Both the position numbers and the translations under genes were made by a program. The notes below the pieces were generated by a model. It was given only the letters and a program-made list of their open reading frames with translations, searched no databases and was not told the DNA's origin. Positions 12,836 to 24,897 of a DNA stretch of 64,000 nt are shown here, in pieces. Numbering within the stretch: position 1 is the first letter of the stretch; every line of letters starts with the position of its first letter. Source of the stretch: Gymnothorax reevesii (taxonomy: Eukaryota; Chordata; Actinopteri; Anguilliformes; Muraenidae); the NCBI GenBank assembly GCA_029721435.1, contig CM056584.1, forward strand, positions 14,581,739 through 14,645,738, in the 5' to 3' direction.

Positions 12836-13344
12836 CATTGGCAATATTCATACATTAACCCTTTTGTTCCCCGATATTGTTAAAGGATGTGTTGATGTTC
12901 CACGGTATTTCCATAACAATTTAATGTATCATGATTTTAATTTTCTCACTTTTGGGGACCTTTTGCTTTGTGGAAAAATCCATTTCTATTTGAGATTGTT
13001 CATCACCAGCAACTTTTTGTTCAGTAGCTTGTTTACTTGTTTAGTTTTAACACTTTAAAATATTTATCGATCTCCTCACTGCTTTGCATTGGAAAGGTTT
13101 TACTAACTTCGATATAAGTTTAGCTACGCGAGACGACGTGTGGTATGTTATACTCAGAACCGACCAGTATTGCTCTATGGCAGTGGGAGGAAATTCTCTC
13201 ACTGCCCGAAATGTAATTTCTTTTTGGTAATTTTCTTGTAATGTATTTACGGGTATGTTTCTCCATATGTGCTTAATAGCTTGAAATAAAGTCAATTTAT
13301 TTATGTACTTATTTAACACAAATAAAGTGGCTGGTCCTGATTGC
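12836..13344. other. AT-rich spacer between LINE and Tc1 relics
   Basis: No coding or repeat signature that I can name. The left part may be the LINE 3' untranslated region. Confidence 0.3.
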
Positions 13345-14062
13345 GTACGTGTGCTCAGCGAAGCGGGTGAGATCATTTTTAAGCCACAGTCATTTTTTTG
13401 GCCATCCCTGAAAGAAACGTTGTCTGGATGGGAGCATGTGTTGTTGTAAAACCTCTCAATACTTTTCAGCATTGATTGTGCCTTTCCAGATGTGTAAGCT
13501 GCCCACGCCATAGGCACTAATGCAACCCCAGACCATCAGAGATGCAGGACTTTGAATTGTGCGCTGATAACAATTTGAATGGTCCCTCTCCTCTTTAGTT
13601 TGCACGACACGGCATCTGTGGTTTCCAAAAAAAATGTGAAATTCTGATTCATCTGACCACAGGACAGTTTTTTCCATTTTGGCTCAGTCCATTTTAAATG
13701 AGCTCTGGCCCAGAGAAGACGGCGGCATTTCTGGATCGTGTTCACGTATAGCTTCTTCTTTGCATGATACAGCTTTAGCTTGCGTTTGTAGATTGCACGG
13801 AGAACTTTGTTCACAGACGGTGATTTCTGGAAGTGCTCCTGAGCCCATGCAGTGAATTCCAGTGCAGAATCATACCTGTTTTTAATGCAGTGCTGCCTGA
13901 GGGCCTGAAGATCACGAGCATCCAATATTGAACTTTGGCCTTATGCCTTATGCTCAGATTTCTCCAGATTGTCTGAATTTTTTTGAGGAGATTGTGTACT
14001 GTAGATGGTGGGATATTCAAAGTCTTCACAATTTTACATTTATTTTACATTGAGGAACAATT
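13345..14062 (-). pseudogene. Tc1-like transposase pseudogene, internal part
   Basis: Read on the minus strand, several frames add up to the middle of a Tc1 transposase. A helix-turn-helix remnant is at about 13,985-14,030. LDARDLQALRQHC is at about 13,890-13,925. A segment with TAWAQEHFQKSPSVNKVLRAI follows, then [20 protein letters not shown] at about 13,615-13,675 with the first catalytic aspartate (WSDE) present. The last is [20 protein letters not shown], whose GCISAYGVG core is clear. Frameshifts separate the pieces. The catalytic glutamate region and both inverted repeats are absent. It is the same group as the copy at 21,709-23,346, judged by shared motifs. Confidence 0.8.
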
Positions 14063-14184
14063 TCTGAGGAAGACAAAAGGGAGAATCAGTGGTAAAAATT
14101 AATTTTTTCCATTATTCCTCAGCTGTTTAACCCCAACTATTTATTGAGTTCCCTTCATTTTACTGAGCACTGCTTTCTGATCTG

Positions 14185-14432
14185 TAGTTGTCCTAAGACA
14201 AGAGAGTGGGCTTTAAGGGAGGGAGTCTTAAAGAGACAGGAGCCCCAGCAGCCGGTTTCAGGCTGAGCGAGTCTGAGGGGCCACAGACAAAGCCAGCAGG
14301 ATTGTAACTAGTTTCTTTTTGACTATGAAAACATGAACACATTTGTAAATAAACAAAATGAATTTTTTTTTTTATTTAAAAATGAAAATTCACATTTTAC
14401 ACCGGGAAATGGGCATAATATGAATCCTTTAA
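14185..14432. mobile_element. 3' end of a hAT-like MITE
   Basis: GGGAGTCTTAAAGAGACAGGAGCCCC at the left and a right end of GGGCATAATATGAATCCTTTAA follow the 3' half of a very common fish non-autonomous element whose ends read TTAAAGG...CATATTATGC. No matching left inverted repeat is visible, so the copy is truncated. Assignment is by recall of the family. Confidence 0.5.
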
Positions 14433-15411
14433 GGATGCAGACTGGCTCGTAATTGATTTGTTAGAATTTTGAACCCTGAGAATTGCTGACTGAACTTCGT
14501 GAACAACTCTTGCTGCATAAATACAGTGCTTTCCCAAAGTTTGTATGAATGTTATAATGAAACTGGAATTTAGGACAATTAAGTTTTTCCGGTTTGAGTT
14601 TCAATTGTTTTTAACTCTCTGATTATTTGATTAATGTGATTAGGAAGCTGTTTGCCAAGTAATATTGAGCAGTTATCAGCAAAGGTTAAGTTTATTTGAC
14701 TCATATAATCATACATCAGCAGATTTACACCTCTCCATGTAAAATTTTCTCCTTGCAATTTTCACTACAGAAAGGAGGTGGGGCACACAAGTGCAGTTCA
14801 AAGAAGGGGCTGCATCTTGTCTGTTTCTTCCCACAATTAAAAAAAATGGGGTTAGCAATGTTTCAATTGGCAATATAAGCACATAAAAACATTCCAAAGC
14901 ACTTGGTGTAGAAAGTGCAGTGATTTTCAGAGATCAAGGTACAATAGGCTGGTCAAGTTACCAGTGTAAAGGCAAAAAAAAAAAAAAACACCATAAATAT
15001 CCAACAATTTAAACATAATAATAATGAAAATAATAACAGGGTCTAGGCATGCAACAATGAATAATTTTTAAGTTGTATCCAATAGAGGATGAATATTAAT
15101 GATATTTTCTGTCTCTGTCCCTACATTTGTCATATCATTCCCCAGCAAGCAGCCAAGTTGATAAAAAAGACATTTTTCATGGGCGCTCATAAAGCCGAAC
15201 ATGAAGGTACACAGCAACGTGTTTCAGCCTAAGCTTTCATCAGGTAGTTCATTTCACCTCACCTGTAGACTTTAAAACAATATGGAGAGAAGAGATATGC
15301 GCATGGACACATGGGACATCACCTGACAAGAGAAATGGACAAGGACAAGAGAGAAACATCTCTGTGTGAAACATCATTTACAGCACAACCAGGCTCCCTC
15401 ATCGAAGAAGG
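14433..15411. other. AT-rich spacer, no gene recognised
   Basis: Contains an A tract (14,975) and ATA-rich runs. The right end (about 15,170-15,260) includes GCTTTCATCAGG-type sequence that resembles repeat tails, but I cannot name it. Confidence 0.3.
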
Positions 15412-17140
15412 AAGAAGAAAATGTATTTATACAGAACATTTCATACAGAAAACTGAATGTGCTTTACAAGAACAACACACGTTAAAAAAAAAGCATAAAA
15501 AAGGCAACAGAAACAAACAAACACATAGTCACATGCATAAAAATTAAAACAATTAAACAACCATTTTACATTTTTTTCTATCAAAAAAACAAAACAGACA
15601 AGTATTTGCCACTAACGTGACTTTGTCCCCCGCCACAAGGCTATCAGTGTGAAAATGCACAATGTCTCGGTGTGACCTTGAGAGTGACGCGAAGGTCACC
15701 GAAATCGACTGGAGCCGGGGTATCACCCTAATACATGTTGACACGAAATTTGAAGGAAATCCGCCAATTCGTTCTTGAGGTATCTCGCAGACAAGGATTC
15801 GGGACGTACGGACGTACGGACGGTCGTGAATACTATGTCCCGCCGCTTCGCGCGTTCCGCGCGCGGGGGACAACAATGCATGTGACATAGTAGAATAAAG
15901 AAGTAAAAAGAAATGTCCTCAGTCTGCTTTTAAAAGAAGTAAGTTTAATTCCATTTCCAACATTACTTGGAAGGGCATGCCACCAGCACGCGAAGCTGCT
16001 ACACCCACAGCGTTCGTACGTGAGAGACAACAAAGAGACCACTGGCTGATGATCTGCGGCTTCTTGTTGGCTCGTATGGCTCGAGCAGCTCTTTAATATA
16101 GTTTGGGGCCTGATCAATAATCGATTTTTAGACAGGTAAAAGAATTTTAAAATCAATAGTGGCATGAATTGGAAGCCAGTGCAAGGACTGTAGAGCTGGA
16201 GTAATAAGTGAGTTTTTCTTGGTCAGTTTAAAATACGTGCAGCAGCATTCTGGATTAGCTGTAATCATTTGATTGATTTTTGGGTGGTCCGGTAAATAAG
16301 CTATTGCAATAATCTAATCTGCTAGTGACAAATGCATTAACCAGTTTTTTTGGCATCTGAGTTTGACAAAAAGCCTCTAATTTTTGAGAAGTTTTTGAGA
16401 TTAAAGAAAGATGACATAGTGACTTAAATTATATGATAGTGGAAGTTAAGATTGGCATCTATGATGACACCAAGGTTTCTGGCATGTTCTGTAGGTTTGT
16501 GAAAAAAAAGAACTGAGGTGCGCTGCAATTTGTTGAAGTTTTGGTTCATCCAAATGTTGATGCCAGTGATACATGTAATTAGTGTTTTCACGGAGCTCAG
16601 ATCATCAGGTGAGCGGGAGATGTAAATTTGTGTATCGCCCGCATAATTATGGTGTTGTATTTTGTATTTCTTTATTATGTGTTCAAGTGGAAGCAGGTGC
16701 AAATTCAAATGGAGCGGGCTAAGGATAGAGCCCTGTGGAACCCCGCAGATTACAGCAACTTTGTCAGATGTAAACGGATCAATGGATATGGAGAAATCCC
16801 TATGTAGGTGGTAAGCCAGTTTAAAGCAGAATCAGACCATCCCAAAGAGTTGTGTAATCAATCAATAAGAAACCTATGCTCATCAGTGTTGAACACGGCA
16901 CTGAAATCCAAGAGGATGAGGATGGATGATTTGCCAGAGTCCTTGTTAATGTGAAGATGTGAGGGAGGTTTCTGTATTATGGTGGGATCTAAAGCGAGAC
17001 TGAAAAACATCAAACAGGTTATTCGTCGTTAGGTAGTAGGTCAGTAGATCACACACAATTTTTTCAAGAATTTGGCTGAGGAATGGGAGATCTGAGATTG
17101 GTCTATAGTTTTTTTACGGATTGGTCAATAGTTACTTAAT
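15412..17140 (-). pseudogene. CR1/L2-like LINE, 3' half, minus strand
   Basis: On the minus strand the order is as follows. An RT segment contains DFSAVFNTDEH (about 16,880-16,920; normally AFDTVDH). A catalytic-box segment reads HHNYAGDTQIYISRSPDDL (about 16,600-16,650), where YADD has become YAGD. NLGVIIDANLNFHYHI follows (about 16,425-16,470). The C-terminal tail contains LIQNAAARIL, LHWLPI, DFKILL and LLEPYEPTRSRRSS (about 16,260 down to 16,060). The last part is a 3' untranslated tail with TGTAAAGCACATTCAG and TGTATGAAATGTTCTG (about 15,425-15,475), typical of this LINE class. Multiple stops show it is dead. The reverse transcriptase would copy element RNA; the missing aspartate alone would inactivate it. 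Confidence 0.8.
15622..15874. mobile_element. GC-rich MITE inserted in the LINE 3' end
   Basis: About 250 bp bounded by inverted TTGTCCCCCGC (15,623-15,633) and GCGGGGGACAA (15,863-15,873). The interior has GTGTGACCTTGAGAGTGACG, AAATTTGAAGGAAATCCGCC, TTCTTGAGGTATCTCGC and a GGACGTACGGACGTACGGACGG run. I recognise these as parts of an interspersed repeat widespread in fishes and other aquatic animals. It carries no transposase. A clear target duplication is not visible. It interrupts the 3' untranslated part of the minus-strand LINE, so it arrived later. Confidence 0.65.
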
Positions 17141-18180
17141 AAGACTGAAGAACCTTGATTATGCTTTTGTAACAATAAATAATTAGCACTGGGAATCGAG
17201 TATAACAAGGTAAGACAAAGGGCCATAATGTAATCATTTCACAGCAGATCCTCACTATAAGCATCACGTGACATTTCATCTCGACATATCAGCTTATATA
17301 GGAGGCATAGTGGACAACACACCCCTAGAGGAAATCCAGAACATTTCTACAAAAGGAGGCTAAATGGATAGATCCACAAAATAGTTTAAAACTGTCTTGA
17401 TGCAACTCAGAGTTGATTTGCTCTTGTTTTCTGTAATGTATTCCATTTTTTAAATGTATATAGTGATATACACTATGCCTCCCATATCAGGTGATATGTC
17501 ATGTGATGCTTATGGAGAGGTTCCATAGCGTAATGATGATTTTATTACCATTTTTTGAAGTTTCTGCGTTTCACCTCCCAGTGCCAAATATTTATGATGA
17601 GTTCACTTGTTCGTGCTGAAAATTGTGTTTGTAGATGTTGTACATAGAGGTTTATTTTCCTTCTCCATTCTTCTAGTCAGGTGATGCATCACATGCGTGT
17701 CTTTTGTTGCAACCTGGCTGCTTTCTTGGTTTTTTTCTATTTCCGCCTTTTCACTGAGCGCCTTTGCACAACCAACACTGTGTTTGGCAATATTATTCCC
17801 TCACATAGACGTTTTGCAGTGAACTGCCTGTGCTTGGGTCTATGCCCACTGACAGGTAAGTGGCAGTCATAGTGCACTGCAACTTTCTCTTTTGCAACAT
17901 TAAAAAAAGTTTTGTCTAGGTAAGTTCTGCCATGGTCAGTGTGAAATTTGGTGAAAATGGGATCAATTTTGGCAAAGTGTGGTAAAAAAAAATGCTTTTT
18001 CAAAAAAAAAAAGTCAAGATGGAAGAAAACATTGGCCTCAGCAAATTACACTGGGAAATGCATTTTATTCATCATTATAAAAGAATTGGAGGAAAACAGA
18101 AGTTTCATGGTTAACCACACGTTTTAAGAATAATGACCCAAAACACAGATTTTTATTATGATTATTATTATTATTTCAGC
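17141..18180. other. spacer without recognised genes
   Basis: Two similar segments, GACATATCAGCTTATATAGG near 17,283 and CCTCCCATATCAGGTGATATG near 17,478, look like inverted versions of one another and may be ends of a degraded element. No coding motif was found. Confidence 0.3.
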
Positions 18181-21100
18181 CCTTTTCTCCCACCCTGATC
18201 ACAGCTGAACTGTTCAGCCCATCGCAACATGACCGACGCTCATTGACTCAGGAGGAAGATGCCATGGAACGTGATTCCTTCGACTCCCTTGATGACTCGC
18301 CCTCGCTTCTTTACACCATGCAGTCACACCACCAGTTACGTACTGCCTATGCCATCGGAGGATCACGTATTCAGCGTATAACTTAGTTTGTACAGCTATA
18401 TGCTCCTGGCTGATCATAGGTGGCAATACAGAGCGATGAACCAACTTATTTCAACCTGCTCAACCACTATTATCTACTGCGAGGCCACACCATTGTTGCT
18501 TCACTTGCACGGACCTCTGGCCGTAGATGGAAACAGCATGGCTGAGATTCAAACACTCAACCACAGGGCTCACAGATGAATGTGCTAGCTGTGGGGCACC
18601 CGGAGGCCCCTAAACACAGATGGTTTTGATATAGTGCCACCACCAGGCCCCTGGGATCAATCCCTTTTCGGTCCACTCAGTTTCAGGTAATAGTAGTAAT
18701 AATAATAATGAAAAATAATCAACAAAAACAGAAAAAAGCTACATGGTTCCAACAGCCCTTCATTGGTTGGGCCCCAAATAAACATAATCCCATCTTTTTT
18801 ATTTTTCTTTTTTTTTTTGTATAGGGGGGAAGTGGCTGAGCTGGTATTAAACAGTAGCTTGGCATGTTTGCTGAAGCCCCTTCAAGCTGTGAACCATTTA
18901 CCTGGATACGAGGGTCCGACCAGGTGATACATTTTATCCTCACAGCTGTCAGTGAAGCAGAGGGTGGGGTCCTTGCTCTGGGCTGAATCCCCCCGCAGTC
19001 CCCTTAACTATAGCACTGCTCTGCACATGCACATGAGGCCATTTACAATCACTGTCATTTCTCTACTGTAAAGTTTCTGGCCCCTGCTCACAGCTCTGAT
19101 AATACGGATTCACCAATAAACACTGAAAGCTTACATACATAACACACGGATGTGATACCACAAGATAGAGACATGACACAAATGTCACAGCACTGCTAAA
19201 AATTTTACAGGGCATTGGCGACATTTTGGGGTAGCCAGGCTCCACTTTTCCAAGCAAAACACACCTCGGCAAGCATGCAGGTAGAGCTCCTACTTTCAAA
19301 AGCCAACCAATAATACTCAACAACTCAAAGCAACAGAGAGAGGTCGCAGATTATTATCATTGTCATCAACTGTCGGTGTGACGTCAGGCTCCGGGACCTG
19401 ACTCCCAACAGGCACATGCACACTCCTTCAACACAAACATGTACCTGCACATGTTAGAACACCCACATAGACACATGCACACATATACACACAGTAGCCT
19501 ACTGTTTGAAAGATCAGAATCACTGGTCGACTTTAAGAAAAGAGTAATGTTTGATTTACCAGGGTAGTCAATCTTTAGGTCTGTTAATGTCTGTTTCTGT
19601 AATGCGTTTATTAGTTTTTGTGATTCCATTCTTTATTTGAGCGATTCTTTGTGTTAGTTTAGTGTTTCCATGCCCTCGCCATTTCTAACGCGCTCTTGTT
19701 GTGATTCCCTCACATGTACTGTTCATTGTTTTCCTATCTGCTTGTTTTCTCAGTTGCAGGCAGACTTCCCTGCATGCTTTTCAGCCCCACACACCTGTTA
19801 CCCATCTGATTTACCACAGTTCTCCCTATATATACCCCTCATTTGTCTCATTTGTAAAACCCAAGTTTGCTAGCCAGTATTACTTACAAGCAGAGGTGTA
19901 TAATCCAGGTTCAGAAAGTAAAAGTCCATCCCAGGATATTGTTCCAGCCACAAAAGACCTGTCAGTTGGCCCGATTCTTCAGCTGAGAGGTAAAACTAAC
20001 AAGTGAAATCTGCTGACAGGAGTTTACGGGTGGAATGAAAACATGGTAGGATTTTTACTGTCTGTTCCCAGGATTATACGCCTCCGCTTACAAGTGCTTC
20101 CTGAATTGTCAAGCATCCAGGTTACAATTGTGTTTTTTTCTGGTTCATGATTTCTGTTTAGTCCTCTGTGTAAAATTTGACATCTGCGTTAGATTTTTGA
20201 ACAGGGGCTTAATTTTTTCTCGATTTGTCTCCTGTTTGGTTTGGTGTATCGAACTCCTGATTTCTGATCATTGGAGTGTTTACTGATTACGACACTAGTT
20301 TGACCCTTCTGTGCTGCATTTTCAATGTTCGTGTTCGACCCGGCCTGTTTGACCGCGATTCCTAATTAAGTCACTGAACTGGATTCCCGTCAGCCCATGA
20401 GATCTGTCTCTGCTCCCTGTCAAGAGCAGCTTTACATCAATCAGAAAACACAACATGCTTGTTACAAACAATGATGACCTTCTGAAATTGTAGTTTTGAA
20501 TAAAATTAAAATATTATTGAAATATTTATGCTTATTTTTGTGTTTGCAAAGCCTCATAATCAAATAATAATCGAAGCACATTCATGCTGTAATTTCATCG
20601 ATTACAAATTTCCCCCTCCTTTTATGCAATAAAAACAATTCATTTCGAAGACAGCTCAATATGAAAACTGATCTGCATTTCTTTATGGTTTGCATAGCTA
20701 ATCAAGATAGAAACCAACAAGGGTAAAAAAAAAATACTTACAGACATGACAAGTGCAACTAAGAACAATCAACAGCTCAATGCTGAATGGTCAATGGCGA
20801 CGGCAACAAAACCCAGAGTACACAGGGGTCCCCCAGGACTGAGTTTGAGAGCCACTGAAGTATTTCAAACAACAACATTTACTGAGAGGGCAAAATATCA
20901 AAACCAACTCCAAACCTGAATATCTATGAACTAATAACATGTTCGCCAACTATCCTTTGCCTTGAAAACAGTTTGGATCCCTTTAGGACTTCTGTCCTTC
21001 AGTTTATGAATTATGGGAAGTGCAGAGTGATAATGACAGGTGGAGAAGGAAATCTAGTTTGCACTCAGTGCTTAAGAACTTGCCATAGAGGTCAAATATT

Positions 21101-21600
21101 TTTTAGTTATGTTAATTTTACAGACCACAGACGTAATTTCACTTCATCTTTGTGTAACTGGAACCATTCTCTAATGTTTTTTTTTTTTTTGATGTATTTG
21201 TGGACGTTACCATGTTAGTATATAGGGACATCAAAAAGAAATAGTGTTTGTTCTGTTGAGCACAATTTGTCTCGATAATGATCTGGACCTCAGTTAGTAC
21301 CCTAACCTTGCTTTGGGGACTAACCTGTCAAGGTACTGCTGGTTATTTAAGTATTCAAGTAGCATTCAAATCAATATGAATATGAATCAGCTGTACTTCA
21401 AATTTAAAGAAATTCAATTTTTCACTGGGTTGTGATATTCAGTCCACCACCCATGCTTGCAACAATCAATGCTTTGTCTGTAATTTTTGACCAATGTAAT
21501 GCTACTTCAGTGAAGAATATTATCCAAGAACAGACATTTCAGTGATTCATAGAATGCAGTCAGGTGGATAAATATAAAAAATAGTTATTTTTGCCATCTT
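18181..21600. other. spacer with probable unidentified old repeats
   Basis: The segment 18,190-18,660 has a dense, structured look and shares ATAGTGCCACCACCAGG with 26,236-26,253, suggesting an unclassified repeat. The segment 19,670-20,440 carries a TATATATACCCCTC promoter-like motif and GT-rich blocks reminiscent of an LTR, but no paired LTR, primer site or gag/pol was seen. No host exon was recognised. Confidence 0.3.
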
Positions 21601-21608
21601 CCACATCA

Positions 21609-21708
21609 TAGTGAAGTTAAAATCGAATGGTGCACTCAGTACACTTTTTATACTTTTACTTCAGTATATTTACATCCAAATGAAACGGATAATTAAGGAA
21701 TTTTACCA
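21609..21708 (+). mobile_element. left flank of the interrupted plus-strand Tc1
   Basis: GTATATTTACATCCAAATGA then AAGGAATTTTA resembles the subterminal leader of the Tc1 family whose body continues at 23,347. It appears to be the left piece of that element, split by the insertion at 21,709-23,346. The boundary on the left is a guess. Confidence 0.45.
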
Positions 21709-23346
21709 CAACCCCAATTCTGAAATAGTTGGGACAAAGTGTAAATTGTGAATAAAGTCAAAACGCAATGACTTTCAAATCACACCAGCCAGGATTTTAT
21801 TCACAATAGAACAGAGATAACATAGCAAATGTTGAAACTGAGAAATTTTGCCATTTTATCCACAAAATGAGCTCATTTCAAATTTGATGGCTGCTACAGG
21901 TCTCACAAAAGTTGGGACAGGGGCCTGTTTACCACGGTGTAGCATCCCTTCTTTTTAACACAGAGTGGAGGTGCCTGGACATTGAGGAGACAAGTTTCTT
22001 GAGTTTAGCGTTTGGAATTTGATCCCACTTTTGTTTAATACAGGCTTCCAGCTGCTGGAGAGTTTTGGGTCTCCTTTGACGGACTTTTCATTTAATTATG
22101 CGCCAAATGTTCCCAATCGGTGAAAGATCAGGACTGCAGGCAGGCCAATTCAGCACACGGACTCTTCTACTACGAAGCCATGCTGTTGTAATAGCTGCAG
22201 TATGTAGTTTTGCATTGTCCTGCTGAAATACACAAGGCCTTCTCTGGAATAGATGTCATCTGGAGGGGAGCATATGTTGCTCTATAACCTTTATATACCT
22301 TTCGGCATTCATGATGCTTTTAAAGCATGCAAGTGTCCCACACCATATGCACTAATGCATTCCCATGCTGTCAGAGATGCTGGCTTTGCTGAAATTGCTG
22401 AGATGCTGAACTGAACGCTGATAACAGGAGGGGTGGTCTTTCTCCTCTTTAGCCCAGAGGACACTACACCCATGATTTCCAACAAGAATGTCAAATTTGG
22501 ACTCGTCTGACCACAGGACACCTAGCCACTTTGCTACAGACCATTTTAAATGAGCCTTGGCCTACAGAACACGGCAGCGCTTCTGGATCATGCTCAACAA
22601 TGGCTTCCTTTTTGCGTGATAGAGCTTTAGGTGGCATCTGTGGATGGCACGGCAGACTGTGTTTACTGACACTGGTTTCTTGAAGTTTTCCTGGGCCCAT
22701 TTAGTAATGTCAATGACAGAATCATGCCGGTGTGTGATGCAGTGGCGTCTGAGGGCCTGAAGATCACGGGCATCCAGTAAAGGGCTTCGGCCTTGTCCCT
22801 TACGCACAGAGATCTTTCCAGTTTCTCTGAATCTTTTGATGATGTTATGCGCTGTCAATGATGAGACCTTCAAAGCCTTTACAATTTGACGTTGAGGAAC
22901 ATTGTTTTTAAAGTATTCCACAATTTTTTTTATGCAAGCCTTCACAGATTGGAGAGCCTCTGGCCATCTTTACTTCTGAGAGACTCAGCCTCTCTAAGAC
23001 ATCCCTTTTATAGCCAATCATGTTACACACCTGATGCCAGTTAACTTAATTACTTGATCAATTTTCTTTCAGCTGATTCTCTTATATATTAATTACTTTT
23101 TCAGCCCTTTTTTTTGCCTGTGTCCCAACTTTATTGAGACCTGTTGCAGCCAGAAAATTTGAAATATACTCATTTTGTGAATAAAAATGTAAAATGTCTC
23201 AGTTAACATATGAATATGCTCTCAACATATGAAATGTTATCTGTGTTCTATTGTAAATAACATATTGGCTCGTGATCTGAAAGTCACTGCATTTTGATTT
23301 TATTCACAATTTACACTTCTTCCCAACTATTTCAGAATTGGGGTTG
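21709..23346 (-). mobile_element. full-length Tc1-like transposon
   Basis: About 1.64 kb with long terminal inverted repeats. The left end begins CAACCCCAATTCTGAAATAG (21,709) and the right end is its complement, finishing at 23,346. Over the first 75 bp I count 69 matches. The right flank is TA (23,347-23,348), the Tc1 target; the left flank is CA, so one base has drifted. Long similar inverted repeats plus a central minus-strand transposase relic make this a complete but dead element. Fragments of related copies lie at 9.6-11.4, 13.3-14.1 and 24.7-25.6 kb. Confidence 0.9.
21929..22967 (-). pseudogene. Tc1 transposase pseudogene
   Basis: A DD34E transposase catalyses cut-and-paste movement in the nucleus. 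From the ATG at 22,967 (MARGSPIC) a one-base slip in an A run (about 22,925) moves the frame into a long open part, 22,562-22,945. That part has VEYFKNNVPQRQIVKALKVS, a helix-turn-helix RNIIKRF-like segment, the GRSPLLDARDLQALRRHC linker and WAQENFKKPVSVNTV. After a stop, LWSDESKF (about 22,500) keeps the first catalytic aspartate. Later frames show AYGVGHLH and PACSPDLSPIGNIW (about 22,105-22,145), where the expected catalytic glutamate is glycine. The C terminus ends near TPW at 21,932. Length before decay would be about 345 residues, normal for the family. Confidence 0.85.
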
Positions 23347-24610
23347 TACTTTCTATAAGTGTGTTGGAGGCTCTGCTGGTCCATGGCCAGGTTTGTGTTA
23401 TTCCCTCTTATCTCACTTACAAGTGGGCAAATAAAAGGTCTGGAGCGGAATTCATGTGGGTATTTGCATTTGCTATCGGATACTTTTTACTTTCAAATAC
23501 AAATTCCAAAGAGCTGACCATAAGGCAAGATGTCATTTGGCAAAAGAAAAAAAAAACAAACAACAAAGAAACAGCAAATAAATTATTATTAAATAATAAT
23601 TATGTTATTTGGAACGCCTTTCAAATAACAGAACACACTGGTGAGCTCAGGAACACAAAAAGGTCAGGAAGACCATGAATAAAAACTGAGGTGGATGAAA
23701 GAAGATTCTTTTCCAGGTGGAAAAAAGTTTCTAAATAAATGGTTATATCGCAAGCACTCTGGGAAGTTGGCACATCTGTGTCAAAGTCAACAACACAACA
23801 GGAGAGCGAGAGAGAGAGAGAGAGCTGCACTTGCATAACTACAGGGGGCTTACCAAGAGATGTTAACCCTTGGTAAGCCCAAAAACAGGAAATATGCCAA
23901 AAAAAAACTAAAAGAACTCACCACAGTTCTAGGAAGAAATCCTATGGACAGAGACAGATCTGCTAGTACCAGAATGTCTTGAAGCGAAGAGTATGGAGAA
24001 GGAAGGAGTTGCGCATGATCAAAACATACCACCACATCTGGGAAGTCTAGCCATAGAAGGGCATTTTTGTTTTGTAATATAACGGGTTTGATGATGTCAC
24101 CGCCTACAAAAGCAGCAGGAGCAGTTTTGAATTGTACAGGGCTACGCTGTCAACTAATATTAAGCCAAATGCTTCAAAACTCATTGAACTGTGCTTCACA
24201 GTGCATATGGACAATGATCAGAAGCATACTGCAAAAACAACCTAAGACTTCTCCAAGGCATAGAAGCTGAATGCTCTTTGATCGCCATGTCAATCACCTG
24301 ACCTGAATCCAACAGCGCATGCATTTCACTTGAAGGCAAAGCTGAGGGAAAGACAAAAACAGGCAGGAGCGGAAAACAGCTGCAGCGACAACCTGGCACA
24401 GCATCACCCTTGAATAAATTCAGCATCCAGTGATGTCAGTGGTTTGCAGACTTCAGCCAGTCTGTAACTGCAAAGGACTTGTAACCAAGTATTTAAAATG
24501 GCTGTCATTATTCACCATTGTCCAATTGCAACCCTAATTTCCAACAAGTTAGAGTATGCACATAATTGAAAATGCAAATAAAATCAATAAGACTTATTTG
24601 AAAGTATACA
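23347..24610 (+). pseudogene. Tc1-like transposon relic, plus strand
   Basis: The segment runs in the usual Tc1 order. It starts with leader sequence ending near 23,540, then GGTGAGCTCAGGAACACAAA and AGGTCAGGAAGACCATG (23,640-23,678, the GRPR linker). Next is AAATCCTATGGACAGAGACAG (about 23,937, the first aspartate region, ILWTDE-like). Next come GATGATGTCACCGCC and AAAGCAGCAGGAGCAG (24,090-24,125), CATATGGACAATGATCAG (about 24,205, QMDNDQ) and CAATCACCTGACCTGAATCC (about 24,293), followed by ACAGCG, where the catalytic IE pair would be. The tail has TGTAACTGCAAAGGACTTG and AACCAAGTATTTAAAA. Many indels and stops make it a dead copy. It abuts the full-length Tc1 on its left exactly at the TA. 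Confidence 0.8.
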
Positions 24611-24689
24611 ATAAGAAAACTGCAACAGAGTCCAGAGCTGTTTGGACAGCTGAATATTTATAATCGTCAATCATCCCAATAGCTTTTAA

Positions 24690-24854
24690 TCACTCAATAT
24701 TAGGGAACTGAAGATACCAGTTAGTCAAGTCCAGCAAGCAGAATCCCCCCCAACACACACACACACACGCACGCACGCACGCCCGCACGCGCACACACAC
24801 ACACACACACACACCCGCACACCCACACACACACACACCCGCGCACACACACAC

Positions 24855-24897
<43 letters not shown>

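Noticed and set aside
19670..20440. Solo LTR of a retrotransposon
   Set aside because: TATA-like motif and GT-rich style only; no TG...CA ends, duplicate LTR or internal genes seen.
23846..23880. 12-bp perfect hairpin (GGGCTTACCAAG...)
   Set aside because: Falls in the ordered body of the Tc1 relic, where the sequence has a natural origin as coding remnant; short stem.
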